The notes under the pieces were generated by a model. The model was given only the letters and a program-made list of their open reading frames with translations, did no database searches and was not told the DNA's origin. This document shows positions 1 through 8,023 of a stretch of 13,461 nt of DNA, piece by piece (the first letter of the stretch is position 1; every line of letters begins with the position of its first letter). The position numbers were made by a program, and so were the translations under genes. Where the stretch lies: the NCBI GenBank assembly GCA_007121175.1, contig SKMG01000427.1:1-13461 (forward strand), written 5' to 3'. Source of the stretch: Trueperaceae bacterium. GTDB taxonomy: Bacteria; Deinococcota; Deinococci; Deinococcales; Trueperaceae.

Positions 1-864
1 ATCGACGAGGCCGTCGCAGCCTGCACCCGCGTGACGAAGACGCACTCGAGCACCTTCTTCCTCGGCTCACGTCTGTTCACGGGCGAGAGGCGCCGCGCGG
101 TGACGATCATCTACGCGGTCTGCCGCGCGGGCGACGACGCCGTCGACGAGGCGGCCGACCCGGCAGCCGGCCGGGAGCGGCTGGCTCACTGGTGGGCCGG
201 CATCGAGCGGGCGTACGCCGCTCGCCCCCGGAGCGATCGGCCGACCGAAGTGGGTCTGGCCTGGGTGCTGGAGCGCTTCGCGGTCCCGTACGACGCCTTC
301 CTGGAGCTGCGGCTCGGACTCGAGAGCGATCTGAGCGTCCCCGACTTCGAGACGAGCGCGGAGCTGATGCTGTACTGCCGGCGGGTGGCGGGCGTCGTCG
401 GCTGGCTCGTGGCCCCGATCGCCGGTTACCGCGGCGGCCAGGCCACGCTCGACCGGGCGCTGGCCCTGGGGCAGGCGATGCAGCTCACCAACATCCTGCG
501 TGACGTCGGCGAGGATCTCGCCCGAGGCCGCTGCTACCTGCCGGCCGAGCTGCGCCGCCGGCACGGGGTCGAGCTCGACGCCCTCCGGCGGGGCGTGATC
601 ACGCCTGGCTACGTCGCCCTGGTCGAGGAGCTCGCGGAGCTCGCCCATGCGCTGTACCGTGAGGGCTGGCGCGGCATCCCGCAACTCCGGGGCACGGCCG
701 CCAGCGCGGTCGCGGTGGCGGCGCTCAACTACGAGGCGATCTTGCGCAAGCTGCGCCAGAACCGCTACGACAACCTCACCCGCCGCGCCCACCTCCGGCC
801 GCTCGAGCGCCTTGCGCTGATCCCGCGCGCGATGGTGGTGCTGGCAAGCGGCGGACAGTCGTGA
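1..864 (+). CDS. crtB: Phytoene synthase CrtB, 5' end cut off by window edge
   Basis: Squalene/phytoene synthase family enzyme that condenses two GGPP molecules head to head into phytoene, the first committed C40 carotenoid step, at the inner membrane face. The frame is open from base 1 and the residues before the GTG at 31 already fit the family N terminus (ACTRVTKTHSSTFFLGSRLF), so the true start probably lies left of the window; 287 codons are visible. Counting from codon 1, the first Asp-rich motif is DDAVD (45-49), the family signature YCRRVAG starts at 125, and the second Asp-rich motif is in NILRDVGED (164-172). These aspartates bind Mg-diphosphate. The stop at 862-864 is followed by a 33-base gap and crtO on the same strand. 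No key residue is missing. The assignment to phytoene rather than squalene synthase rests on both motifs and on the carotenoid neighbours. Confidence 0.93.
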   Translation: MDEAVAACTRVTKTHSSTFFLGSRLFTGERRRAVTIIYAVCRAGDDAVDEAADPAAGRERLAHWWAGIERAYAARPRSDRPTEVGLAWVLERFAVPYDAFLELRLGLESDLSVPDFETSAELMLYCRRVAGVVGWLVAPIAGYRGGQATLDRALALGQAMQLTNILRDVGEDLARGRCYLPAELRRRHGVELDALRRGVITPGYVALVEELAELAHALYREGWRGIPQLRGTAASAVAVAALNYEAILRKLRQNRYDNLTRRAHLRPLERLALIPRAMVVLASGGQS

Positions 865-886
865 TGGTGGCCGCACGGTCGCCTTC

Positions 887-893
887 GAGAGGA
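887..893 (+). promoter_or_regulatory. Shine-Dalgarno sequence for crtO
   Basis: GAGAGGA lies 4 bases before the GTG at 898. It supports this GTG as the crtO start and is the clearest ribosome binding site in the carotenoid operon; most of the following genes instead start in an overlap with the previous stop. Confidence 0.6.
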
Positions 894-897
894 CGGC

Positions 898-2463
898 GTG
901 CCTGACTACGACGTGATCACCATCGGGGCAGGGCACAACGCCCTGGTCACCAGCGCATACCTGGCTCAGGCGGGTTACCGCGTGGCCGTCTTCGAGCGGC
1001 GCGACGTCATAGGGGGCGCGGTCAGTACCGTCGAGATGGTGCCCGGTTACCGCTTCGACCTCGGCGGTTCGGCGCACATCCTGATCCGCAACACGCCGGT
1101 GGTCGAAGAGCTCGGTCTGGATCGCTTCGGCCTCGAGTACCTCGAGTGTGACCCGCTGTTCTTCGCGCCCTACCCAGACGGTGATCATCTGTTCATCCAC
1201 CGCTCGGAGGAGCGGACCGTCGCCGAGCTCGACGAGAAATTCCCCGGCGAGGGCGCCGCCTACGCGCGGTTCCTGGCCGAGTGGCGACCGTTTGCGCGCC
1301 TGGTCCGCGACCTGTTCCTCGCGTCGCCCGACCCGCTCACGCTGGGCCGTGCGGCGCTGTTCTCGAAGGCGGTGGACGATTGGCGCCGCGCGCTGCCGCG
1401 GATCCTATCTCCGTACGGTGAGCTGGTCGACGAGTACTTTCGCGAGGAGAAGGTGAAGACCCCGCTGGTGTGGATGGCCGCCCAGTCGGGTCCGCCGCCT
1501 TCCGAGGCGATGACCGCGCCGTTCCTGCTGTGGCACCCGCTCTACCACGAAAGCGGTGTCGCACGGCCCCGCGGTGGCTCAGGCATGCTGACCCAGGCGC
1601 TCGCGAGTCACATCCGGGCGCACGGCGGCGAGGTGCACCTGCGCGCGGCGGTCGACGAGGTCGTCGTCGAATCCGGCCGCGCGGTCGGGGTGCGCGTCGC
1701 TGGCCAGGCCTACACCGCGCGTGCCGTGGTCAGCGGAGCGCACGTGCTGGAGACCTTCGGGCGGTTGGTGAAGGAGCCTCATCGGCCCGATGCGGCGCGG
1801 CGGGTGCGCACGGGCAACGGTTTCGGCGCCATCGTGCGTCTGGCGCTCGACAAGCCGCTGCGCTACGCGGCCTTTCCCGAGCGTGAGGCGCGCGTCGCGC
1901 TGCAGCTGCTCGCGCGCGATCGGGCCCAGGTGTCCGCAGCCTACGGCGACTTCTTAGCGGGCCGGCCGGCTCGCGACCCGCCGATCGTCGCGATGTCGTT
2001 CTCGGCGGTCGACGACACGCTGGCCCCGCCGGGCGGGGAGGTGCTGTGGCTCTGGGCCCAGTACTTCCCGTACGCACTCTCAGGTTCTCGCCATTGGGAC
2101 GAGCTCGGTCCGGAGGTGGCCGAGTCGATCCTGGACGCCTTCGAGGTCTACGCCCCCGGCACCAAGGCCACGGTGGTGGGCTCGCTCTTCCAGCACCCAC
2201 TCTGGCTCGAGCGCGAGCTCGGCCTCTTCCGTGGCAACGTGATGCACCTCGAGATGAGCCTCGATCAGATGTTCGCCCTGCGTCCCTTCCTGGGCGCGGC
2301 TGGTTACCGGTCGCCCGTGCGGGGCCTGTACCTCACCGGCGCCAGCACCCACCCGGGGGGCGGGATCATGGGCGCTTCGGGACGCAACGCCGCGCGGACG
2401 GTGCTGCGAGACCTCTCGGCGCGGTCGCTCTTCACGCTGCCGCTGCGGCGCGAGGCGCGATGA
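898..2463 (+). CDS. crtO: CrtO-type carotenoid (beta-ring) 4-ketolase
   Basis: FAD-dependent oxidoreductase of the CrtI/CrtO superfamily, 521 aa, starting at GTG 898 after a good SD. The dinucleotide fold is at the N terminus ([15 protein letters not shown], about residues 8-22, followed by FERR). The C-terminal FAD signature [19 protein letters not shown] spans about 476-494. CrtO enzymes put a keto group at C-4 of a beta ring, acting on gamma- or beta-carotene types. CrtI-like desaturases share the fold, but [20 protein letters not shown] and [13 protein letters not shown] match my memory of Deinococcus radiodurans CrtO (DR0093) nearly word for word, whereas CrtI proteins start and end differently. 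It lies between crtB and the cyclase/hydratase fusion, and its stop overlaps the next start as ATGA (2460-2463). A TTA leucine codon at 1954 is rare in such a GC-rich gene. A PYROXD2-like oxidoreductase of other function is the main alternative. Confidence 0.88.
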   Translation: MPDYDVITIGAGHNALVTSAYLAQAGYRVAVFERRDVIGGAVSTVEMVPGYRFDLGGSAHILIRNTPVVEELGLDRFGLEYLECDPLFFAPYPDGDHLFIHRSEERTVAELDEKFPGEGAAYARFLAEWRPFARLVRDLFLASPDPLTLGRAALFSKAVDDWRRALPRILSPYGELVDEYFREEKVKTPLVWMAAQSGPPPSEAMTAPFLLWHPLYHESGVARPRGGSGMLTQALASHIRAHGGEVHLRAAVDEVVVESGRAVGVRVAGQAYTARAVVSGAHVLETFGRLVKEPHRPDAARRVRTGNGFGAIVRLALDKPLRYAAFPEREARVALQLLARDRAQVSAAYGDFLAGRPARDPPIVAMSFSAVDDTLAPPGGEVLWLWAQYFPYALSGSRHWDELGPEVAESILDAFEVYAPGTKATVVGSLFQHPLWLERELGLFRGNVMHLEMSLDQMFALRPFLGAAGYRSPVRGLYLTGASTHPGGGIMGASGRNAARTVLRDLSARSLFTLPLRREAR

Positions 2464-4055
2464 GCGTCGCTGCGCATGCTGGCCGCCGCCCGGCGGTGGT
2501 GCCGGCCTGGGCCTGGGCCCTGCCGCCCCTCGTCGCGCTCTTCAGTGCCCTCGCCTGGGCGCCGGAGATGACCTACGGCCAGTTCCACCTGGGCTTCACG
2601 CTGCCCTGGCTGGTGCTGCTGTCCTTCGCCGCGTATCGCGCCCCGCGCGTCGGTCGCAAGGTGGCCGGCGACATGGGGCGCGGCGACACCTTCGCCTACC
2701 TGGCACTGGCGGCGCACGGCGTGATCGCCTTCATCTACACCACGCCCTGGGACAACTACCTGGTGTACCGGGAGGTGTGGGGCTATCCGCCCGGGCGGGT
2801 GCTGGCCACCATCGGCTACGTCCCGCTCGAGGAGTACGCCTTCTTCCTGATCCAGACGCTCGGCACGGGCCTGTTCCTGTTCGCCGTGGCCCGAGCCATG
2901 CCGCGGCAGGATCACGGTGACCCGGGCCGCGCGGGCTGGCGGGCGCGGGCACTCGGTGCGGCGCTGCTGCTCGGTGCGTCGGGGGCTGGAGTCCTGGCCC
3001 TGACGACCGAGCCCGGCACCTACCTGGGCCTGATCGTGATCTGGGCATTCCCGGTGATCGCGCTGCAGTGGGCCTTCGGCGGCGATCTGATCATGCGGCG
3101 CTGGCGCCTGGTGGCCATCGCCGTCACCCTGCCGACCCTCTACCTCTGGCTCGCGGACCGGCTGGCGATCGGTTGGTCGATCTGGTGGATCAGCCCGGAG
3201 TACACCATCGGCGTTCGGCCGCTGGGGCTGCCCGTCGAGGAGGCCCTGTTCTTCCTCGTGACCAACGTCCTGGTCGTCTTCGGGCTGGTCCTGGTGCTGC
3301 ACCCGGTGTCGCTGGGACGCCTCCAGGCGCTGGTGCAGGCCGTGCGGCGGGCGCCCTGGCGTCCGCTGCTGGTGCTCTGGGCGCTGGCGATGATCCCGAC
3401 GCCGCTCGCGCCCGAGTACTTCGCGCTCTTCGCCTACCTGTCGACGGGCTTCCTGGCGCTCGCCGTCCTGGTCTACGCCCATCAGCGCTACGGCCGCGTG
3501 TCGCTGGCGCTGTTCGGCGTCGCGTTCAGCTTCGGCGTGCTGATCGAGTGGGTCGGCGCGGCGACCGGCGTGCCGTTCGGCCACTACGCCTATACCGCCC
3601 CGGGGCCGGCGATCCTGGGCGTACCGCTGCTGGTGCCGCTCGGCTGGTGGGCGTTCGCGATGATCGGCATCGCCGTTGCGCCGCGCCGGCGCGCGCTGCT
3701 GCTGGCGCCGCTCGCGATGATCGCGTACGACTTGGGCCTCGACCCGCTGATGGTCCAGCAGGGCTTCTGGAGCTTCGCCGCCGACGCGCCCTACTACGGC
3801 GTGCCGCTGTCGAACTTCATCGGCTGGGGCCTCGCCGGTGCGGCGTTGGTGGCCGTGCTGCTGCGCCTCGAACCCCGGCTCGACCTCGATGCGTCGTGGG
3901 ACCTGCGCGCGGTGTACCTCGGGCAAGCGTTCCTGATGGGGTTCGGCCTACTGGTGTTCGGACTGCCGGCGGCGGCGCTGGCAACGACGGTCGCCATGGT
4001 CGCGCTCGCCGCGAGCTGGCGCCGGCCGCCGTCACCGACCCACTCGGCGCGATGA
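2460..4055 (+). CDS. Fusion protein: lycopene cyclase CrtYc-CrtYd plus carotenoid 1,2-hydratase CruF
   Basis: A 531-aa integral membrane protein starting at the ATG that overlaps the crtO stop. Three parts are visible. Residues about 15-145 form a first lycopene cyclase domain with TTPWDNY (94-100) and PLEEYAFF (122-129). Residues about 180-280 form a second copy with [19 protein letters not shown] (233-251) and LPVEEALFF (257-265). The two PxEE copies are the mark of the heterodimer-type cyclase, normally CrtYc plus CrtYd or one fused CrtYcd. Residues about 320-470 match CruF, with [21 protein letters not shown] (356 on), [10 protein letters not shown] (422-431) and [12 protein letters not shown] (445-456). 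Two more hydrophobic segments follow (about 484-520). The cyclase part should close one end of lycopene to a beta ring, and CruF should add water across the 1,2 double bond of the other, psi end. Family members are also C50 cyclases, but no UbiA-like elongase is visible, so a C40 substrate is more likely. There is no stop or frameshift between parts. Confidence 0.88.
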   Translation: MSVAAHAGRRPAVVPAWAWALPPLVALFSALAWAPEMTYGQFHLGFTLPWLVLLSFAAYRAPRVGRKVAGDMGRGDTFAYLALAAHGVIAFIYTTPWDNYLVYREVWGYPPGRVLATIGYVPLEEYAFFLIQTLGTGLFLFAVARAMPRQDHGDPGRAGWRARALGAALLLGASGAGVLALTTEPGTYLGLIVIWAFPVIALQWAFGGDLIMRRWRLVAIAVTLPTLYLWLADRLAIGWSIWWISPEYTIGVRPLGLPVEEALFFLVTNVLVVFGLVLVLHPVSLGRLQALVQAVRRAPWRPLLVLWALAMIPTPLAPEYFALFAYLSTGFLALAVLVYAHQRYGRVSLALFGVAFSFGVLIEWVGAATGVPFGHYAYTAPGPAILGVPLLVPLGWWAFAMIGIAVAPRRRALLLAPLAMIAYDLGLDPLMVQQGFWSFAADAPYYGVPLSNFIGWGLAGAALVAVLLRLEPRLDLDASWDLRAVYLGQAFLMGFGLLVFGLPAAALATTVAMVALAASWRRPPSPTHSAR

Positions 4056-4771
4056 CGCGAGCGCGTCCCTACGGCTGGTCGTGGTGGCGCGAGCGAGCGT
4101 TGTCGCGCATCCACGCCGCCATCGCCTGGTACCTGCCCTTGGCCGCTGCGCGCTCGCTGCGACTCGACCTCGCCGGCGTCTGGGGCCTGGAGGAGGGCGA
4201 GACGCCCTCGAACGGCGCGGTGGTGGTGGCGAACCACAACAGTTGGTGGGACGGCTACCTCGCCTGGCTGATCGCGCGCCGGCACGACCGGGCGTTGCGG
4301 GTGCTGGTCGATCAGCAGACGTTGCGCCGCTACCCCTTCTTCGGTCGCCTCGGGGCGGTGCCGAGTACGGCGCTGCGATCGACGATTCGGAGCGTGACCG
4401 AGGGCGCGTGGCTGTTCGTCTTCCCGGAGGGGCGGACGATGCCTGCCGGGCCGCTGCACCGGTTCGAGGCCGGCGCGGCCACCATCTCCCGCCTGGCGCG
4501 CGCCCCGGTGCTGCCGATGGCGTGGCGGGTCGTGATGCGCGGCGCGCAGTACCCCGAGGTGTACGTGCGCCGCGGACGCCCCCTCGCGTGCGGCGCCTCG
4601 GCCTCCGAGCAGCACGCTGCGGTGGCCGAACTGCTCGGGCGCATCGACCACGACCTCGTCGCGGCGACCGATCCCGAGGCGCCGCTGCCGGGATACGAGC
4701 TGTGGAACCCGGGCCGTAGCTCCGGCCACGAGCGGGTCGGTCGCTGGCGGCGCTGGTGGGGGGCGCCATGA
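4052..4771 (+). CDS. Lysophospholipid-acyltransferase-family (PlsC-like) protein, likely carotenoid glycoside acyltransferase
   Basis: 239 aa, starting at the ATG that overlaps the preceding stop (ATGA 4052-4055). The glycerolipid acyltransferase motif I appears as NHNSWWDG (61-68), giving the catalytic HX4D with H62 and D67. Motif III is FPEGRTM (124-130). An N-terminal hydrophobic stretch around 22-34 could hold it at the membrane. General PlsC enzymes acylate lysophosphatidate, but this copy sits between a carotenoid hydratase and a glycosyltransferase with 4-base overlaps on both sides. Its inferred job is to transfer a fatty acyl group to the sugar of a glycosylated carotenoid, the role of CruD in Chlorobaculum (not necessarily homologous). 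The GPAT/PlsC-like fold is clear; the acceptor is inference from context. A house-keeping phospholipid role remains possible. Confidence 0.85.
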   Translation: MTRARPYGWSWWRERALSRIHAAIAWYLPLAAARSLRLDLAGVWGLEEGETPSNGAVVVANHNSWWDGYLAWLIARRHDRALRVLVDQQTLRRYPFFGRLGAVPSTALRSTIRSVTEGAWLFVFPEGRTMPAGPLHRFEAGAATISRLARAPVLPMAWRVVMRGAQYPEVYVRRGRPLACGASASEQHAAVAELLGRIDHDLVAATDPEAPLPGYELWNPGRSSGHERVGRWRRWWGAP

Positions 4772-5892
4772 GCGAAGCGCTGCTGACGCTGGCGTGGTGG
4801 CTGGCCGCTGCCATGCTCGCGCTCGGCTGGTCCGTGGCGCTCCTGAACGCGCTCAGCTTCCCGAGCCTGGCGCGCGCCGGCCGGGGACGACGGCTGAGGC
4901 GGCCGTCGGTGTCGCTGCTGGTGCCCGCGCGCGACGAGCGCGACACCCTGCCACAGACGCTGCCGGGCTTCTTGTCTCAGGGTGCTGACGAGCTGCTGGT
5001 CCTCGACGACGGTTCGAGCGACGGCACCGGTGCCTACCTCCGGGCCGCCGCCTCGGCGCAGAGCACGGCGCCTGCTGGCACTGCGCCGCTGTTGCGCGTG
5101 CTCGACGGCGCCGCCCTGCCGGTTGGCTGGTCGGGGAAGAACTGGGCCTGCCACCAGCTCGCCGAAGCCGCGCGCGGGGAGTTGCTGGTGTTCACCGATG
5201 CCGACGTGCGTTGGGAGCCCGGGGCGCTCGACGCCGTGCGCTCGGCGCTCGCCGAGCACGACGGCGACCTGCTGACCTGCTGGCCGCGGCAGCGCTGCCA
5301 CGGTCTGGGTGAGCGTCTGCTGGTGCCGCTGGTCGACATGCTGCTGCTCTGCACGCTGCCCGCTCCGCTGGCGCGGCGTCCCTGGCCTCCCAGCGCGACC
5401 GGCGCGAACGGTCAGCTGATGGCCTGGACGCGCTCGGCCTACGAGCGGTTCGGCGGGCATGCGGCGGTGCGCGCCGAGGTGCTCGAGGACGTTCGCCTGG
5501 CGCAGCGCGTCAAGCGCCACGGGGGTCGCGTGGTGTTGACCCTGGGGCGCGAGCTGGTCTCGACGCGCATGTACCGCGGCTACCGCGCGGCGGTTCGCGG
5601 CTTCGCCAAGAACGTGCTCGCCGCTGCCGGATCGGCGCCGGCGCTGGTGGGGGTCTGGCTGCTCAACGTACTGACGTACAGCCTGGCGTGGCCGTTCGCG
5701 CTCTTCGACGCGCGCTGGTGGCCGATCGTGGTCGCCGGCGTAGGCCTGCGAGCGCTCACCAATGCCACCGCCGGGCGTGGGGTCGCCGAGGCGCTGCTGC
5801 AACCGCTGAGCCCGCTCGCGCTCGCGCCGGTGGTCGCTCTGGCGCTGCGTTGGCGCGGCGGCTACGTCTGGCGTGGCAGGCGCTACGCGTGA
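4768..5892 (+). CDS. Family-2 glycosyltransferase, CruG/CrtQ-like, likely carotenoid glycosyltransferase
   Basis: 374 aa from the ATG at 4768, which overlaps the acyltransferase stop; a GTG four codons upstream is in frame but less likely. An N-terminal membrane segment (about 5-30) precedes a GT-A domain with VPARDER (52-58), LDDGSSDGT (79-87), GWSGKNWAC (120-128), the metal-binding TDADV (143-147), GANGQLMAW (202-210), [14 protein letters not shown] (229-242) with the likely catalytic ED, and RMYRGY (257-262). Hydrophobic C-terminal segments (about 285-360) complete the membrane-bound layout shared by CruG, CrtQ and the hopanoid-associated HpnB group. Inside a carotenoid operon next to CruF, it most likely moves a sugar from a nucleotide sugar to the new tertiary hydroxyl. 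The sugar and the exact position cannot be read from sequence. Its stop overlaps the next gene (GTGA 5889-5892). Confidence 0.85.
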   Translation: MSEALLTLAWWLAAAMLALGWSVALLNALSFPSLARAGRGRRLRRPSVSLLVPARDERDTLPQTLPGFLSQGADELLVLDDGSSDGTGAYLRAAASAQSTAPAGTAPLLRVLDGAALPVGWSGKNWACHQLAEAARGELLVFTDADVRWEPGALDAVRSALAEHDGDLLTCWPRQRCHGLGERLLVPLVDMLLLCTLPAPLARRPWPPSATGANGQLMAWTRSAYERFGGHAAVRAEVLEDVRLAQRVKRHGGRVVLTLGRELVSTRMYRGYRAAVRGFAKNVLAAAGSAPALVGVWLLNVLTYSLAWPFALFDARWWPIVVAGVGLRALTNATAGRGVAEALLQPLSPLALAPVVALALRWRGGYVWRGRRYA

Positions 5893-7373
5893 GCGCTCGT
5901 GATCGGTCGCGGAGCCCGGCGCGAGCCGCTGCCGCCGGCCACGGTCGGCGCGTCACAGTCGTCGGCGGCGGCTTCGCCGGCTTGGCTGCGGCCTTGACGC
6001 TGGCGTCGCAAGGAGCCCGCGTCACGCTGGTCGAGCGCGAGCCGCGCCTGGGCGGGAAGGCGGACGAGTGGCGCGACCGGGGCTACCGCTTCGACACCGG
6101 CCCGAGCGTGCTCACGCTGCCGGAGGTCGTGCGCGACACCTTCGCACGCTGCGGCCTGGAGTGCCCGCTGGAGTTCCGGCCCGCGTCCCCGCTGTGTCGC
6201 TACCTCTATCCGGATGGCCGTGCCTGGGACGTCTACCGGGAGCTCGAGCCGACGCTGGCAGGGCTCGACCGGAGCGAGGCAGACGCCTACCGCCGGACGC
6301 TCGACAAGGCCCGGGAGCTCTACGAGGCGGCGGCCCCGGTGTTCGTCCACGGTCCCGCACCCGGTCCCTGGCGGCTGGCCGCCTACGGGCTGCGTCACGG
6401 CTTGCGCGCGGCTCCGGGCCGCTCGCTGCCGGACCTGCTGCGCGCGCTCGGTGCTGCGGGGCCGCTGCTGGGGCCGTTCTTCCTGCGCTTCGCGACCTAC
6501 GTCGGCGCCGACCCTCGGCGGGCGCCGGCGGTGCTGCACAACGTGGCCTGGGCTGAACTCGGCCTGGGAGTGCATCACCTCGAGGGCGGCACCTACGCGT
6601 TGGTGCGCTCGCTCAGGGCGGCGCTGGAGACGCTCGGGGTGGAGCTGCGGTGCGGCGAGGCGGTGGAGCGGCTCGTGACGCGCTCGGGGGTGGTGCGCGA
6701 GGTGGTCACCTCGCGCGGGTCGCTGGCGTGCGACGCGGTGGTCGCCGCCGTCGACCGGGACCTGGTGCTGGCTTGGCTCGGTCGCGCTCGGCGTGAGCGT
6801 GAACCGAGCCTGTCCGGGCTGGTGCTGCTCGCCGGCCTCGGGCAGCGCGACGAGCGGCTCGCCCGGCACACGATCGTGTTCCCCGAGCGGTACGGCGCCG
6901 AGTTCGACGCGATCGCCTCGGGACGGTTCCCGAGCGATCCGACGCTCTACCTCCACATCAGCGCCCGCGACGACCCGGCCGACGCCCCCCCGGGCGGCGA
7001 GAACCGCTTCGTGATGGCCAACGCGCCCGCGCTCCCGCTCGGCAGCGCCGATCCTGAGGCGGTCGAGGCGCTCGAAGCTGCCGGACGCGAGGCCCTGCTC
7101 GCCACCCTCGCCCGGCGCGGCCTCGGTTGGCCGCGCGAGTCGCTGCTCACCAGCCGCTGGCTGGGGCCGGCGGCGTTCGCCGCCTACGGGTACCGCGGCC
7201 GCCTCTACGGCCATGCACCGCACGGCCTGCTCGGCGCGCTGCGTCCCCGGCCGCGGCTGGGCGCGGCCTCGAACCTGGTGCTGGCCGGAGGGACGGTCCA
7301 CCCCGGCGGCGGCGTGCCGCTGGCGCTGCTGTCGGGCCGCTACGCCGCCGCGACGCTGATCGCAAGCTGGTGA
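5889..7373 (+). CDS. crtD: CrtI/CrtD-family carotenoid desaturase, probably CrtD-like 3,4-desaturase
   Basis: 494 aa, starting at GTG 5889 inside the GTGA overlap with the glycosyltransferase stop; no ATG lies between this and the FAD motif. The dinucleotide fold is VVGGGFAGL (24-32), with VERE (48-51) and LGGKADEW (54-61). The substrate-side motif [13 protein letters not shown] follows (about 68-80). The C-terminal FAD motif [18 protein letters not shown] starts at 467. The phrase GG.xHPG.GVP..LSGR is closer to CrtD (1-hydroxycarotenoid 3,4-desaturase), as I remember it, than to the GAGTHPGAGIPG ending of CrtI. CrtD acts after hydration, which fits the CruF domain upstream. It is the last gene of the operon, so the phytoene desaturase CrtI must lie elsewhere, perhaps upstream of crtB. 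If this assignment is wrong, it is CrtI itself. A run of seven C bases (6985-6991) stays in frame. Confidence 0.85.
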   Translation: MSARDRSRSPARAAAAGHGRRVTVVGGGFAGLAAALTLASQGARVTLVEREPRLGGKADEWRDRGYRFDTGPSVLTLPEVVRDTFARCGLECPLEFRPASPLCRYLYPDGRAWDVYRELEPTLAGLDRSEADAYRRTLDKARELYEAAAPVFVHGPAPGPWRLAAYGLRHGLRAAPGRSLPDLLRALGAAGPLLGPFFLRFATYVGADPRRAPAVLHNVAWAELGLGVHHLEGGTYALVRSLRAALETLGVELRCGEAVERLVTRSGVVREVVTSRGSLACDAVVAAVDRDLVLAWLGRARREREPSLSGLVLLAGLGQRDERLARHTIVFPERYGAEFDAIASGRFPSDPTLYLHISARDDPADAPPGGENRFVMANAPALPLGSADPEAVEALEAAGREALLATLARRGLGWPRESLLTSRWLGPAAFAAYGYRGRLYGHAPHGLLGALRPRPRLGAASNLVLAGGTVHPGGGVPLALLSGRYAAATLIASW

Positions 7374-7392
7374 GTCGAGGCGCGGTCGAGCG

Positions 7393-7421
7393 GCCGCCGA
7401 GGACTGTCGACCCGCGGCGGC
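7393..7421 (+). terminator. Possible stem-loop after the carotenoid operon
   Basis: GCCGCCG (7393-7399) pairs with CGGCGGC (7415-7421) around a 15-base loop holding the palindrome GTCGAC. It lies 19 bases after the crtD stop, within the 76-base gap to the adenosyltransferase gene. No T run follows, so a terminator role is only a guess from position; short GC inverted repeats arise easily at this composition. Confidence 0.22.
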
Positions 7422-7438
7422 GGATGTCGGCGCGGGGC

Positions 7439-7444
7439 TAGACT
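7439..7444 (+). promoter_or_regulatory. Candidate -10 box of a leaderless promoter
   Basis: TAGACT (TANNNT form) ends 5 bases before the ATG at 7450, placing the expected RNA start on or beside the A of the start codon. No Shine-Dalgarno sequence precedes this ATG, which agrees with a leaderless mRNA. No convincing -35 hexamer is visible at the usual spacing. Confidence 0.5.
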
Positions 7445-7449
7445 GCCGT

Positions 7450-8019
7450 ATGAAGCTCTACACCAAGACCGGTGACGACGGGACCACCGGCCTGTACGGC
7501 GGCGACCGTACGCGCAAGGACGCCATCCGCGTCGAGGCCTACGGGACCGTCGACGAAGCCAACGCCGCACTCGGCGTGTCTCGCCTCTACCTCGACGACG
7601 TGGAGCTCGACAAGCTCGTGGCCGGCCTGCAACACGCGCTGTTCGACGTCGGCGCCGATCTCGCCACCCCGGGGAACGCCAGCCAACGGCGGACGCTGGC
7701 ACTGCTCGAGGACTCGGACGTCGCCTTCCTCGAGACCGCCATCGACCGGCACGACGCCGAGCTCGAGCCGTTGCGTCACTTCATCGTGCCGGGGGGCCAC
7801 GCCGGCAGCGCCGCACTCCACCAGGCACGCGCGGTCGTGCGACGTGCCGAGCGGGCGGTCGTCCGGCTCGCGTTTGAGACGGACGACGTGAACCCGGTGG
7901 TGCTGCGCTACCTCAATCGGCTCTCCGACTTGCTGTTCGTGCTGGCGCGGCTCGTGAACGCGCGCCACGGCGTCAGCGAGTCGCGCCTGCTGGTGCAGCG
8001 CAGGCACCGTATCCGCTGA
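7450..8019 (+). CDS. PduO-type ATP:cob(I)alamin adenosyltransferase
   Basis: 189 aa; transfers the adenosyl group of ATP to cob(I)alamin to make coenzyme B12 (adenosylcobalamin), in the cytoplasm. The N-terminal ATP-binding signature YTKTGDDGTTGLYGG (4-18) is complete. RVEAYGTVDEANA (27-39), the helix with VVRRAERAVV (129-138) and NRLSDLLFVLAR (156-167) are the other family hallmarks. The length fits the single-domain PduO/MMAB trimeric enzyme. The ATG at 7450 is chosen because the signature begins at residue 4 and a -10 box sits directly upstream. It stands alone between the carotenoid operon and a convergent gene pair, so the B12-dependent enzyme it serves is not visible here. No residue in the motifs is lost. 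Confidence 0.95.
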   Translation: MKLYTKTGDDGTTGLYGGDRTRKDAIRVEAYGTVDEANAALGVSRLYLDDVELDKLVAGLQHALFDVGADLATPGNASQRRTLALLEDSDVAFLETAIDRHDAELEPLRHFIVPGGHAGSAALHQARAVVRRAERAVVRLAFETDDVNPVVLRYLNRLSDLLFVLARLVNARHGVSESRLLVQRRHRIR

Positions 8020-8023
8020 GACC

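Noticed and set aside
31..33. GTG at 31 as the crtB start
   Set aside because: The frame is open to base 1 and the residues before it fit the CrtB family, so the gene more likely begins left of the window.
67..1200. 377-codon open frame on the minus strand across crtB and the start of crtO
   Set aside because: Crosses the boundary of two real genes and shows no domain; shadow of high GC.
2304..3926. 540-codon open frame on the minus strand opposite the cyclase-CruF fusion
   Set aside because: Its translation is rich in Arg, Gln, His and Pro with no recognisable domain, the usual mirror of a GC-rich membrane protein gene; the + strand carries clear family motifs.
4330..5802. 490-codon open frame on the minus strand opposite the acyltransferase and glycosyltransferase
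   Set aside because: Low-complexity Arg/Gln/Ala-rich product without motifs; spans two well-supported + strand genes.
6985..6991. Run of seven C bases in crtD as a possible frameshift
   Set aside because: The frame is kept on both sides and the C-terminal FAD motif is intact, so there is no sign of a broken gene.
5883..7301. 472-codon open frame on the minus strand opposite crtD
   Set aside because: Same composition artefact; the + strand has complete FAD motifs.
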